A stretch of 64,000 bases of DNA from Lepus europaeus (GCF_033115175.1 NC_084834.1:38360077-38424076), one strand, 5' to 3'; counted from the stretch's first letter, positions 33,085 to 43,849 are shown. Notes: generated by a model not told the origin, from the letters alone. Made by a program: numbers and translations.

Positions 33085-33395
33085 TTTAAGTTTATTCATT
33101 CTTATTTATTTTAAAGGCAAAGGGGAGGGGCATCTTCCATCCACTGGTTCACTCCCCAAGTGGCCACAGCAGCCAGGGCTGGGCCAGGCTGAAGCCAGTA
33201 GCCAGGAGCTACATGTCTCGCCCATGGATGGCAGGGGCCCAAGCACGTGAGCCATCACCTGCTGCCTCCCAGGGTGCACGTTAGCAGGAAGCTGGAGAGG
33301 AAGCAGAGGCAGGACTGCATCCCAGGCACTCCAGTATGGGACTCGGGCATCGGAAACGGTGATTTAACCTGCTGGCCTGCAACACCCACCCCCTT
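33085..33395 (-). mobile_element. diverged old C repeat SINE
   Basis: Inverted; CATCCACTGGTTCACTCCCC, GCCATCACCTGCTGCCTCCC and CCTGCTGGCCTGCAACACCC. Confidence 0.82.
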
Positions 33396-33647
33396 ACAAT
33401 TTTCTAATTTAAAAAGAATGAATATTAAGGAAGTAATTATGCAACCCAAGAAGATAGAAAACAATGATCAACTGAAGCCAAGTAGGAGGAAGGAATTAAA
33501 AGCGAGAGAATACCGTCAGCCCACCATACCCATAGGTTGTGTATCTGTGCATGTAACCATCCATAGATCAAACATTTGGGGAAATAAATCAAGTCTGTAC
33601 TGAACACGGACACTTTTTCTTGTGATTGTTCCTTAAACAATACAGTA

Positions 33648-33910
33648 TGGCCAGCGCTGTGGCACAGCAGGTTAAAGCCCCAGCCTACAGAGCCGGACTC
33701 CCATATGGACGCCGGTTCAACTCCCAGCTACTCCACTTCCGATACAGCTCTCTGCTTTGGCCTGAGAAAGCAGTGGGGGATGGCCCAAGTGCTTGGGCCC
33801 CTACACTCATGTGGGAGACCTGGAAGAAGTTCCTGGCTCCTGGCTTTGGATTGGCCACCTGGGGAGTGAACCAGCAGATGGAAGACCTCTTTCTCTCTCT
33901 CTCTCTCTCA

Positions 33911-33952
<42 letters not shown>

Positions 33953-33980
33953 CTGCCTCTCAAATAAATAAGTAAATCTT
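33648..33980 (+). mobile_element. C repeat SINE in MER2 (first of tandem pair)
   Basis: TGGCCAGCGCTGTGGCACAG head; long (CT)n at about 33890-33948. The pair is bracketed by AAACAATACAGTA (33635-33647) and AAACAATATAGTA (34337-34349). Confidence 0.92.
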
Positions 33981-34336
33981 TGGGGTTGGCGCTGTGACAG
34001 AGCAGGTAAAGCTGTCGCCTGCAGTGCCGGAATCCCATATGGGTGCCATTTCTAGTCCTGGCTGCTCCTCTTCGATCCAGCTCTCTGCTATGGCCTGGGA
34101 AAGCAGTAAAGGATGCCCCAAGTCCTTGGACCCCTGCACCCGTGTGGGAGACCTGGAAGAAGCTCCTTGCTCCTGGCTTTGGATTGGCACAGCTCCGGCC
34201 ATTGCAGCCAATTGGGGAGTAAACCAGCTGATGGAAGACCTCTCTTTCTCTCTTTCTCTCTCACTCTGCCTTTCCTCTCTCTGTGTAACTCTGACTTTCA
34301 AATAAATAAAGAAATTTAAATAAATAAATCTTAAAA
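33981..34336 (+). mobile_element. C repeat SINE in the tail of the preceding one
   Basis: GGGGTTGGCGCTGTGACAGA head to CAAATAAATAAAGAAATTT tail; inserted in the AAATAAATAAGTAAATC tail of its neighbour. Confidence 0.92.
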
Positions 34337-34397
34337 AAACAATATAGTACAACTACTGACACAGCATTTACGTTGTGTTAGGTATCATAAGTAATCT

Positions 34398-34720
34398 AGG
34401 AGCTGGTGCCATGGCTCACTTGGTTAACCCTCCACCTGCGGCGCCGGCATCCCATATGGGTGCCAGGTTCTAGTCCCGGTTGCTCCTCTTCCAGTCCAGC
34501 TCTCTGCTGTGGCCTGGGATGGCAGTGGAGGATGGCCCAAGTTTCGGGCCCCTGCACCTGCATGGGAGACCAGGAAGAAGCACCTGGCTCCTGGCTTTGG
34601 ATCAGAGCAACTCCGGCCGTTGCTTCCAATTGCAGAGTGAACCAACGGAAGGAAGACCTTTCTGTCTCTCTCTCTCTCACTGTCTGTAACTCTACCTGTC
34701 CAAAAAAAAAAAAAAAAAAG
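34398..34720 (+). mobile_element. C repeat SINE in MER2 (third)
   Basis: GGAGCTGGTGCCATGGCTCA head with CpG-rich GCGGCGCCGGCATCCC; ends ACCTGTCC plus a run of 17 A. Confidence 0.93.
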
Positions 34721-34830
34721 TATGCAGGGGGAAGTGCATAGGTTGTCCATAAATAGTATTGCCGTTCTGGTATCCTTGGAGGAGCAGGGTCCCGGACCCC
34801 ATCCCCCATGGATACTACGGAATGACTGTA

Positions 34831-35084
34831 CAATGAACTTGGAAACAAAATCAGTGGGAGACTGATTATAAAAGATTCAGATCCTCTCCTATAATGCCAC
34901 CCACCATGTGTCCGGGCATTCCGTGGCCCTGTGGTGTCCACGTGTGGGAACTGGGTATTGGAAACTGATGCCAATGCTGGCGTAGCTCTCTCTCACCCAG
35001 GAGTCTCATGTGCTCTGCAGGCAAACCAACTTGTTCACTTACAAGCGGGAGAGAATCTTTTTAGCTTCTCATATTGCTAAGGAA
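34831..35084. other. unique intergenic DNA
   Basis: Nothing recognised. Confidence 0.45.
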
Positions 35085-35440
35085 ATCCAAGAGCTGGTGC
35101 ATTGAAAAAATAGAAACTAAAGCAAAACCCAGCCATGCCAGTAAGCAATCTGCTAGCCTAACAAAGGAAATGGGAGAAAATGTAAATAAACAAATTTGCA
35201 AATTAGAAAATGGATCAACACACACAAAAAAAAACCAAGAACTATAATGCATATAAAAGAATCGTTTCCATTAATATGTGCTAGCATATATTTTGAAAAC
35301 CTGAATGAAATGGACAATTTTCAAGGAAAACATGGATTATCTAAATTTGTTCAAAGGAAACATGAATTAGCTACATTGGTTCAAAGAGAAGCAGAAAACC
35401 TGAACAAGCCAAATTCATGCAAGAAACCGAAAGGACAAAG
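35085..35440 (+). mobile_element. L1 ORF2 fragment, decayed
   Basis: The translation contains E-N-L-N-E-M-D-N-F and later E-A-E-N-L-N-K-P, echoing the L1 ORF2 stretch just before the reverse-transcriptase domain (family form: ...EEMDNFLE..., ...EEIENLNRPI...). Stops and frameshifts interrupt it. Confidence 0.72.
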
Positions 35441-35690
35441 CTGAGGTCTGGGTCTGCTCGCCAAGCAAGCCGCAGTGGTCAGGCGCCCGCCCTCTTGCTT
35501 CTCGCAGCTCTAGGATGGCTGATGATGAAGCCGACGACGAGCCCACATCGGCCGCCAGGGCCCATGTGCAGCTCTGCTGGAGTCGAAAGAGGAGGTCAAG
35601 TATGGCAGCCTTGACTTTGAACACTGCGTGGTCATCAAATGACCAAGTTACTTGTATTTTTTCCACTGAAGAAATAGACAGATGAAAAAT
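35441..35690. other. unidentified GC-rich fragment after the L1 piece, possible retrocopy
   Basis: It is abruptly GC-rich relative to its flanks. On the + strand CTAGG is followed by an ATG opening M-A-D-D-E-A-D-D-E-P. A different frame ends ...Y-G-S-L-D-F-E-H-C-V-V-I-K-stop at about 35640. The shape suggests a frameshifted fragment of an mRNA, but I cannot name a parent gene. Confidence 0.3.
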
Positions 35691-35740
35691 AATTTTTATT
35701 AAACAGTATGTATACTTATTTTTTAAAGATTTATTTATTT

Positions 35741-36085
35741 GGCCGGCGCCGTGGCTCAATAGGCTAATCCTCCGCCTTGCGGCGCCGGCACACCGGGTTC
35801 TAGTCCCGGTTGGGGCGCCAGATTCTATCCCGGTTGCCCCTCTTCCAGGCCAGCTCTCTGCTGTGGCCCGGGAAGGCAGTGGAAGATGGCCCACTGAGTG
35901 CCTTCCTTGGGCCCTGCACCCACATGGGAGACCAGGAGAAGCACCTGGCTCCTGGCTTCGGATCAGCGCGGTGCGCCAGCCACAGTGGCCATTGGAGGGT
36001 GAACCAATGGCAAAAAGGAAGACCTTTCTCTCTGTCTCTCTCTCACTATCCACTCTGCCTGTCAAAAATAAATAAATTTAAAAAA
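35741..36085 (+). mobile_element. young C repeat (CSINE2-like)
   Basis: GGCCGGCGCCGTGGCTCAAT head, B-box-like GGTTCTAGTCCCGG, end CTGTCAAAAATAAATAAATT. It carries a short local duplication (GAGTGCCTTCCTTGG) in the body. Confidence 0.95.
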
Positions 36086-36095
36086 ATAAACATTT

Positions 36096-36421
36096 AAACA
36101 AATATTTATTTATTTATTTGAGAGGTAGAGTTACAGACAGAGAGAGGGGAAAACAGAGAGAGAAGTCTTCCATCTGTTGGTTCACTCCCCAAAAGCTGCA
36201 ATGGCTGGAGCTGCACTGATCCAAAGCCAGGAGCCAAGAGCTTCCTCCAGCTCTGCCACCCGGATGCAGGGGCCCAATGACTTGGGCCATCTTCCACTGC
36301 TTTCCCAGGCCATAATCAGAGAGCTGGAACAGAGAGGAGCAGCCAAGACACAAACCAGCGCCCACATGGGAAGCCGGCACTGCAGACAGAGGCTTTGCCT
36401 ACTACACCACAGTGCCGGCCT
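36096..36421 (-). mobile_element. C repeat SINE, near full length
   Basis: Inverted; AAATATTTATTTATTTATTT to CCACAGTGCCGGCC, immediately right of a plus-strand copy. Confidence 0.92.
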
Positions 36422-36616
36422 GACATATTTATTTCTTATGAGTCCTAGCCTTTAAATTTTCCAAAGTTTTCTTTATTTATAAAGTAACACCTTTTCCCTG
36501 GCAATGCAGACTCATTAGCAACTGGTTTTAATTTAACAAGGGCATTGTGTTCCTTTGGCTCAATCTGTTGCTCTATATGATGGCTCTTCCTGAACACTCC
36601 GCCCATTACAACAGAG
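36422..36616. other. unique intergenic DNA
   Basis: Nothing recognised. Confidence 0.4.
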
Positions 36617-36639
36617 CTGTGGTTCTCAAAATGTGGTCT

Positions 36640-37017
36640 GTGGGGCTGGCGTTGTGGTACAGCAGGTCAAGCCCCGACCTGTGATGCCAACATCCCAGAA
36701 GAGTGCTTGTTTGAGTCCCGGCTGCTCTGCTTTTGATCCAGCTCTCTGCTAATGTGCCTGGGGAAAGCAGCAGAAGATGAGGCAAGTGCCTGGGGCCCTG
36801 CCAACTGCATGGAAGACCCAGATGAAGTTCCTGGCTCCTGACTTCAGCCTGGCACAGCCCTGGCCATTGCAGCCGTCTGGGGAATGAAGCAGAGGATGGA
36901 AGACCTTACTCTCTCCTCTCCTCTCCTCTCCTCTCCTCTCCTCTCCTCTCCTCTCCTCTCTCTCTCTCTCTCTCTCTTTATATAATTCTGCCTTTCAAGT
37001 AAATAAATCTTTTTTAA
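36640..37017 (+). mobile_element. C repeat SINE in MER5A
   Basis: TGGGGCTGGCGTTGTGGTAC head; tail holds a (TCTCC)n tract. TSD AAAATGTGGTCT at 36628-36639 and 37018-37029. Confidence 0.93.
36909..36978. repeat. (CTCTC)n pentanucleotide repeat in a SINE
   Basis: About ten CTCTC units followed by (CT)n, replacing the usual pure CT tract of the C repeat. Confidence 0.95.
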
Positions 37018-37031
37018 AAAATGTGGTCTCA

Positions 37032-37298
37032 GGGCCGGCGCTGTGGCGTAGCGGGTTAACGCCCTGGCCTGAAGCACCAGCATCCCATATGGACGTCGGT
37101 TCTAGTCCTGGCTGCTCCTCTTCCAAATCCAGCTCTCTGCTATGACCTGGGAAAGCAGCAGAAGATGGCTCAAATCCTTGGGCCCCTGCACCCGTGTTGG
37201 GAGACCTGGAAGAAGTTCCTGGCTCCTGGCTCCTGGCTTCCAATCGGCACAGCTCCGGCCGTTGCGGCCATCTGGGGAGTGAACCAGCGGATGAAAGA

Positions 37299-37349
<51 letters not shown>

Positions 37350-37410
37350 ACCTCTCTCTGTAACTCTGTCTTTCAAATAAATAATATAAATCTTTCTAAA
37401 AAAAAAAAAG
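37032..37410 (+). mobile_element. C repeat SINE directly after the previous one
   Basis: GGGCCGGCGCTGTGGCGTAG head with intact A-box-like TGGCGTAGCGGG; long (CT)n; tail AAATAAATAATATAAATC and oligo-A. Confidence 0.93.
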
Positions 37411-37609
37411 TGTCTCTGTGCCCAAGAAGTTTCTAGAAATGCAGTGTTGGGGGCCACATCAGACCTACAGTCTTGGTGTGAATGTTTGTATTTCCCTCAA
37501 ATCCATGTACTGGACTCATCATCTCCAAAGTGATGCTATTAGGAGGTGGGACCTTGGGAGGGAGACTGGGTCAGAGGCTGGAGCCCTCAGGAATGGCCCA
37601 GTGCTCTTG

Positions 37610-38270
37610 TTTCTTTCTTTCTTTTTTTTAAACTTTTATTGAATGAATATAAATTTCCAAAGTACAGCTTATGGATTACAATGGCTTCCCCCCCCCATAA
37701 CTTGCCTCCCACCCACAACCCTTCCTTTTCCCGCTCCCTCTCCCCTTCCATTCACATCAAGATTCATTTTCAATTCTCTTTATATACAGAAGATCAGTTT
37801 AGCATATATTAAGTAAAGCTTTCAACAGTTTGCACCCACACAGAAACACAAAGTGTAAAATACTGTTTGAGTACTAGTTATAGCATTAAATCACAATGTA
37901 CAACACATTAAGGACAGAGATCCTACATGAGGAGTAAGTGCACAGTAACTCCTGTTGTTGACTTAACAAATTGACACTCTTGTTTATGGCGTCAGTAATC
38001 ACTCTAGGCTCTTGTCATGAGTTGCCAAGGCTATGGAGGCCTTTTGAGTTTGCTGACTCTGATCATATTTAGACAAAGTCATAGTCAAAGTGAAAGTTCT
38101 CTCCTCCCTTCAGAGAAAGGTACCTCCTTCTTTGACGACCTGTTCTTTCCACTGGGATCTCACTCGCAGAGATCTTTCATTTAGGTTTTTTGTTTTTGTT
38201 TTTTTTGTTTGTTTGTTTGTTTGTTTGCCACAGTGTCTTGGCTTTCTTTCTTTCCTTCTTCCTTCCTTCT
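37610..38270 (-). mobile_element. rabbit-type L1 3' end, 5' truncated, inside the LTR
   Basis: Oligo-T then TTTTATTGAATGAATATAAA, ACAGCTTATGGATTACAATG and TCTCACTCGCAGAGATCTTT. It is a shorter relative of the 23.3-kb copy, with an inner segment missing between about 38090 and the CTCTCCTCCC motif. LTR flanks CCAGTGCTCTTG (37598-37609) and CCAGTGTTCTTG (38940-38951) bracket this whole insertion cluster. Confidence 0.85.
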
Positions 38271-38287
38271 CTCTTTTCCTTTTTTTT

Positions 38288-38600
38288 TTTTTAAGATTTT
38301 TATTTATTTTATTTGAGAGGTAGAGTTACAGACAGTGAGAGGGAGAGACATAGAGAAAGGTCTTCTGTCCGTAGGTTCACTCCCCAAATGGCCACAATGG
38401 CTAGAGCTGTGCTGATCCGAAGTCAGGAGCCTGGAGCTTCTTCTGGGCCTCCCCATGTGAGTACAGGGGCACAAGGACTTGGGCCGTCTTCTACTGCTTT
38501 CCCAGGCCATAGCAGAGAGCTGGATTGGAAGAGGAGCAGCCGGGACTAGAACTGGTGCCCGTATGGGGAGGATTAACCTACTGCAGCACCGTGCTGGCCC
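38288..38600 (-). mobile_element. C repeat SINE inside the L1/LTR nest
   Basis: Inverted; TTTAAGATTTTTATTTATTT to GCACCGTGCTGGCCCCC, with a shortened head region. Confidence 0.9.
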
Positions 38601-38639
38601 CCTCTTTTCTTTTCTTTCTTCCTGTCTTCCTTTCTTTCC

Positions 38640-38938
38640 AAGAATAGTTGATCTATTTGAAAGGCAGAGTTACAGAGAGAGAGATCGAGATCTCCCATCT
38701 GCTGGTTCACTCCCCCAAAAGGCTGAAATGCCCAGGGCTGGGCCAGGCTGAATTCAGGAGCCTGAAACTCCGTGCAGGTCAGGGGCCCAAGCACTTGGGC
38801 CATCTTCTGCTGCTTTCCCAGGAGCATTAGCAGGGAGCTGCATTGGAAATGGAGCAGCTGGGACTTGAACCAGTGCTCATATGGGATGTCGGCGCTGCAG
38901 GTGGTGGCTTAACCCCCTATGCCAAACGCAGGCCCCAC
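38640..38938 (-). mobile_element. C repeat SINE at the right edge of the nest
   Basis: Inverted; GATCTATTTGAAAGGCAGAG to CCAAACGCAGGCCCC, abutting the right 12-bp duplication. Confidence 0.9.
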
Positions 38939-39254
38939 ACCAGTGTTCTTGCAATGGGCTCCCTTTGTTCTGCTGTGTGAGGAAACATTGAGAAGCCACC
39001 AGCTGTAAATGAAGTGAGCCTCCCCCAGTCACGGTCTACCAGCACCTTGACCTTGGACTTCTCTGCCTTCTGAACTTTGAGTGATAAATGTTTGTGGGGT
39101 AAGCCACGAGTCCCTGGTACTTAGTTATTGCAGCCTGAACTGAAAGAGCCCTACTGAATCGGAATGCCTGGGGCAGGGCGCAGCACTGTGCTGTGCGTGC
39201 TAAGGAGCCCCTCCCGGTGATTCTCATGCAGGCTGGGGTTTGGAAAGCACCGTG

Positions 39255-39552
39255 AAAGACCTCATACCTGAGGTCGCATTTAGTGCCCATCAGAGCTCAC
39301 TTCCTGTGCATTGCACCAAAGCTACTCAGAAGGAAAAAATTCCATTGCTTCGCAGTCGCCTTCCGCTATAAATAGTGAACACTTGCTCCCCAGCAGCTGG
39401 AGTTCCGGCCCCTCCTCGCTGGAGTTCTCCTGGCTCCCGGGCGAGCAGCTGCTGCAGAATGCCCATCTCTGGAAGAACAAGGTTTTCACACGTGACGCGG
39501 GGAGAATCTCACCATCCTAGAGACCTTGCTCGATAACCTTATAAAATAGTTT
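39255..39552. other. unique intergenic DNA
   Basis: Nothing recognised. Confidence 0.5.
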
Positions 39553-39554
39553 CA

Positions 39555-39821
39555 GGGCCATGGATTGTGGCATAGCGGGTTAGGCTGCTGCACAGGACAC
39601 CCCATAGCCCCTATCAGAGGGCCTGGTTCAAGCTCCAACATCTCTGCATCTGATCTAGCTCCCCACTAGTGCATCCTGGGAGGCAGTGGATGGTGGCTCA
39701 CGTGCTTGGGCACCTGCCACCCATGTGAGAGATCTGGGTTGCGTTTTGGGCTCCTGACCTTGGCCTGTCTCAGTCCTGGCTGTTGCAGGCATTTGAGGGA
39801 ATGAACCAGCAGATGGAATGT

Positions 39822-39890
<69 letters not shown>

Positions 39891-39912
39891 TCTGTTATTC
39901 TGCCTTAAGATT
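39555..39912 (+). mobile_element. old C repeat SINE with (CT)n(GT)n tail
   Basis: CAGGGCCATGGATTGTGGCA head, diverged body, CT tract then about ten GT units (39871-39892). Confidence 0.87.
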
Positions 39913-39919
39913 TTTTTAA

Positions 39920-40243
39920 AAAGTATTATAGATTATTTATTTATTTGAAAATCAGAGACACAGAGAGAGGAAGCGACAGAGAAATCTTCCATCCACTTGT
40001 TCACTCCCAAAGTGGCCGCAAGAGCCGGGCCTGAGCTGGCCGAAGCCAGGAGCCAGGAACTTCTCCCGTGTCTCCCTTGGGAGTTCAGGGGACCAAGCAC
40101 TTGGGCCATCTTCCGCTGCTTTCCCAGAAACATTAGCAGGGAGCCAGATCGGAAGTAGAGCGGCCAAGACACGAACAGGCACCCATATGGGATGCTGGCA
40201 GTCACAGGTGGCAGCTTAACCCACTATGCCACAATGCCAGTCC
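39920..40243 (-). mobile_element. C repeat SINE
   Basis: Inverted; GATTATTTATTTATTTGAAA to CCACAATGCCAGTCCC; faces the preceding plus-strand copy. Confidence 0.9.
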
Positions 40244-40400
40244 CAAAAACAAATTTTTAATGAAATAATTTTTCAGTAGAAAATTATTAAGAAAGCAAGG
40301 TTTGCCATTTCTGATTATTAATATTAATATTTTTAATGAGAAAAGTTAAATGGAACAAAGCCACAGCTACAGCCTGTAATCCTAACTAAATATGGGATTT

Positions 40401-40732
40401 TTTTTTTTTTTTTTTTTGGACAGGCAGAGTGGACAGTGAGAGAGAGAGACAGAGAGAAAGGTCTTCCTTTTCTGTTGGTTCACCCCCCAATGGCTGCTGC
40501 AGCCGGCACACCATGCTGATCCAAAGCCAGGAGCCAGGTGCTTCTCCTGGTCTCCCATGTGGGTGCAGGGCCCAAGCACTCGGGCCATCCTCCACTGCAC
40601 TCCCGGGCCACAGCAGAGAGCTGGACTGGAAGAGGAGCAACCGGGACAGAACCTGGCGCCCCAACTGGGACTAGAACCCTTGGGTGCCTGCGCCGCAGGC
40701 GGAGGATTAGCCTAGTGAACCGCGGTGCCGGC
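40401..40732 (-). mobile_element. young C repeat (CSINE2-like)
   Basis: Inverted, with poly-T tail, GACAGGCAGAGTGGACAGTG to GCGGTGCCGGC. Perfect 15-bp TSD CTAAATATGGGATTT at 40386-40400 and 40733-40747. Confidence 0.97.
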
Positions 40733-40769
40733 CTAAATATGGGATTTAAGCAGCAAGATCTGAGCTGAG

Positions 40770-40890
40770 GCAACAAAACTGGAAGGGCCAGAAACCTGAA
40801 TACTTTCCCTGTTACTAATTCACCATATGACCTTGGGGACATTACCTAAGCATTTAATTGTTTAATAGTCCTAGGTGTGAAATCGGAGAG
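40770..40890 (+). mobile_element. MIR SINE fragment
   Basis: TACTAATTCACCATATGACC then TTGGGGACATTACCTAAGCA is the MIR core. Confidence 0.62.
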
Positions 40891-43023
40891 GCAATTGCCC
40901 CTTCTTCCGTCACCATGCACTGGTGAGTGGATCTGTTACATGATCCAAAGCTGGCTCTAAAGAACGCAGAGACAGACAGAGCTGGCCCGAGCACTTACCC
41001 GCGGGTAGTCCCTGCCCACCTCCTCCCAAACTCAGGGAAAAAGTGGGGAAGCTTGGGATTGTAAGAGTTCGCCTGGCTCACAAACACGCACCGCTTGAGG
41101 GGCTAACCCAGCACCAACCACCATCATGGCAAATTGCACCACTTCAGCCTTTGGCTTTGGGAGTTTAAAGATTCTACTCTGATCAACATTCTTGAAGCCA
41201 AAATGGAAGCACATAAACTAACAAATGATGGGTACCTATGGAGACGCTAGTAGGAATTCCAACAGCAAGGGGCACAGGTGCAATTCTCTCACCTCCTGGA
41301 CTTCTCACTCCTGGCATTACCCTTCCAAGGGCCTGTGATCTGTGTCTCCCCCCACCCCCTCCCCCGCCCCACCGTCTCATTGGAAGCCCTTTGTTTCTTC
41401 CTTGTTCCTTCATGCATTCTGGGTGCTCAAAGCCTGCTTGTTAAATGAAAGATAAAAGAGTGAATGGATTAATTCCTCCCTTTTGAGAGAGCCCTGGCAA
41501 TTCACCTGCTTGTTCCAGCTGACTGAGCACTGCCCTGCGCTAATCCCCACCTCACACTGCCCTGGGGCCACCGCTGTTGTGGCTGCCACAGCCTTCCTGT
41601 TCATAGTATGCCAAGGCTCCCAGACAACTTGTCTGGGAAATTCACTGTCACATATTAAGTTAGTGAGTGGCAGTGGCTATATCAAAGGACCTAGAGACCT
41701 TCAGAAAAAAATAATGGGGCTGAGATCCAAATAGCATCCATGCCTTGTCTTGGAGGAGGTGGGGTGATGTTATGCAAAGTCGGGTGTCAGTATTTCTGAT
41801 TCACTGTGGATAAAGAGCATGTTCACCTGCAAATCAGCGTCCACCCCTGGGCTGCCACCACTCAGTTAAGTCAGCTGCGATCACAGGGAGCAAAGGAGAA
41901 CCAGAGAAAGCTTTCGAAGGCAGGCCTGCTGCAAGTTGGTGCCCACAGGTCTGCCAAGTCCATGGCCATGGTGACAGATGGCGCTTTTCAAAGCTCCAAG
42001 GAGAAGAGAGAATGTGCCCTCCGGGGTCCCCTCGAGGACTTATCAAGACTTTGATGGTTGCCTCTCATCTGCTTGCTTGATCCAGTCACTCTGTGAGAGA
42101 GGCCTTAGGTTTTGCCCATGATAGAGCTGAGAAAGCTGGCGTTTGGAGAGGAGCACCCTGAACCAGTGAACCAGTCGGAAGTAGAGAAGGAATTCGAAGC
42201 TTACAGTGAAGCCCAGCCAGAAGAGCAGGTCTGGGCAGATTCAAAGATGTCTTTCTCATCTCCCCTTTGGCTGCTCCCACTACCTGCTCCCTCTGCAGAG
42301 GGTGTGTCCTCTTGCCTGCCCCAGCACCCCAGTGCCTGGTGCTTGCCTTCGCTGGCTGGTGCGAGTCTCCTGTCAACCCCATCTCTGCTTCCACATGCCA
42401 GGTCCTCTCCTGCACTGATCCCATGTGTGCAAAGTGAACAGTTATTATGTCTGCTCCACCAATGATAAATCAGGAGGATAATCTAGGGGGGACAGATGGC
42501 CACAGATAATGCCTCTTTCCTTTCATAGCAAAGTAACATTTCTGGTTATTGGAGCTTCGGGGCCATTCAAACCATTCCCCTTCCTTCGAGGGTGCAGGGA
42601 TACTGTTCTGCCCTTGGAAGGATACACATACAGAATCCCTCAAAGAAGTTCCAGGAAGCACCCCAAACTTTCGTCCATTGCAGACTGTCTACCAGGTCTC
42701 AGGTGCCCCAGCCTCACCACCAGCCCATGAAATGTCATTGCCCTCGGGATACAGATGAGCCAACGGAGACCCAGAGACCATCTGCAATGTGTTCTTGAAC
42801 AAACCCTGGCAGAAAGAAAGACTCCCCTCCCCCTTCAAACAGAGCAAATTCCTTGCGTCCAAGTTTATTGACAAGCAACATTCACCTTAAGGAGCCTGCT
42901 CTGAACATTCTCAATGAGCAACAAACTGTGATGATAACATCTTGCAGGAAAGAGGCTTAAGACAGCAGAATATAAAACTCTCGTCATGCTTTGGAGAATT
43001 TTTGAAAGAAAGAACTGGTACCG
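40891..43023. other. unique intergenic DNA, 2.1 kb; L2-like end at about 41400-41465
   Basis: This is one of the longest stretches without C repeats. GGTGCTCAAAGCCTGCTTGT then TAAATGAAAG resembles an L2 3' end. Frames here (up to 117 codons) are unrecognised. Confidence 0.45.
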
Positions 43024-43795
43024 TGACAGATTGAATTTGTCCTCCAAAAGGGACATGTTCCAACCCCAGCACCTCAGAAGGTGACCTCATTTGGAAACAG
43101 GATCTTTGCCGAGGTAATCAAGTTGACATTACAGAGTGGCCTGTAATCCAACACGACTGGTGTTGTTGGGCAAGTGTAGAGACAGAGACCGGCATGCACG
43201 CGGGGAAGACCCTGTGAGCATAAGCGGAGAGAAGCTGATGCTGCCTCCACACGCCAAGGAGCTCCAGCGACGGCTGGCCGACACGGAAGCTCGGCAGTGA
43301 CGAGGAGGGATTCCCCTCCAGGCCTCAGAAGGAGCACACCCCACTGCCACTGTGACTTTCAACCTGTAACCTCTACAACTAGGAGATAAAAAGTTCCCAG
43401 GGCAGGTGTCTGGCAGAGCAGTGAAGATGCTCCTTGGGATGTGTGCGCAGCTTAGCAACGTGCTGGGGTTCCAGTTCTGTCTCTGCTTCCAATTCCAGCA
43501 TCCTGCCGGTGTGCATCCTGTGCTCACAGACTTGGGTCCCTGCCACCCATGTGGGAGATCTGGGCTGTTTCAGGCTTTGCCCTGTCCTAGTCCCCCCTAT
43601 TACAGGTATCTGGGGGAATGAACCAACAGATGGAAAAATCTCTGCTTTTCAAATACAGTTAAAATAAATAATGTACATTTCTGGACCACATTTTAGATCT
43701 ACTGAATTGTTCTGGCCCAGCAATATAGCTTTAATTTTTTTTTTCTGTTGTTTTGAGCCATTCAGTTTGTGGTACTTTGTACAACATCCCTGGGA
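43024..43795 (+). mobile_element. MLT1-type MaLR LTR, split by a C repeat
   Basis: GATTGAATTTGTCCTCCAAA, CTCAGAAGGTGACCTCATTT and GGCCTGTAATCCAACACGAC lead to about 43395. After the SINE, TGTTGTTTTGAGCCATTCAG then TTTGTGGTACTTTGTACAAC (43747-43785) completes the LTR. Confidence 0.87.
43397..43673 (+). mobile_element. diverged old C repeat SINE inside the MLT1 LTR
   Basis: GGGCAGGTGTCTGGCAGAGC head, CCCTGCCACCCATGTGGGAG, GGGGGAATGAACCAACAGAT; short tail TTTTCAAATACAGTTAAAAT. Confidence 0.82.
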
Positions 43796-43849
43796 AATGG
43801 ATCCAATTACCAACCTAGATTTTAAAATACAGCAGCAATAATGGGCATG

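Larger units (their letters stand above)
33513..34828 (+). mobile_element. MER2-like Tigger DNA transposon, split by three C repeats
   Basis: Pieces 33513-33647, about 34350-34397 and about 34721-34828 join into one consensus: AACCATCCATAGATC, GTCTGTACTGAACACGG, GCATTTACGTTGTGTTAGG, CATCCCCCATGGATACTACG. TA dinucleotides flank both ends (33511-33512, 34829-34830), as Tc1/mariner-type elements require. The ends form an imperfect inverted repeat. Confidence 0.88.
37469..39149 (+). mobile_element. MaLR-type LTR inserted in MER5A and itself split
   Basis: The 5' part (37469-37609) reads GTGTGAATGTTTGTATTTCC and GCTATTAGGAGGTGGGACCT. The 3' part (38940-39149) reads CAGCACCTTGACCTTGGACT and TATTGCAGCCTGAACTG. 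A perfect 5-bp duplication CCTAC at 37464-37468 and 39150-39154 is the expected LTR target-site size and restores the MER5A order when removed. Confidence 0.85.
36617..39254 (+). mobile_element. MER5A-like transposon, split into three parts by later insertions
   Basis: Head TGTGGTTCTCAAAATGTGGT (36618-), middle TTTCTAGAAATGCAGTG then ACATCAGACCTAC (to 37468), and tail CCTACTGAATCGGAATGCCT then GGTGATTCTCATGCAGGC (39150-39254) are successive parts of MER5A. Two C repeats and one LTR separate them. Confidence 0.85.
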
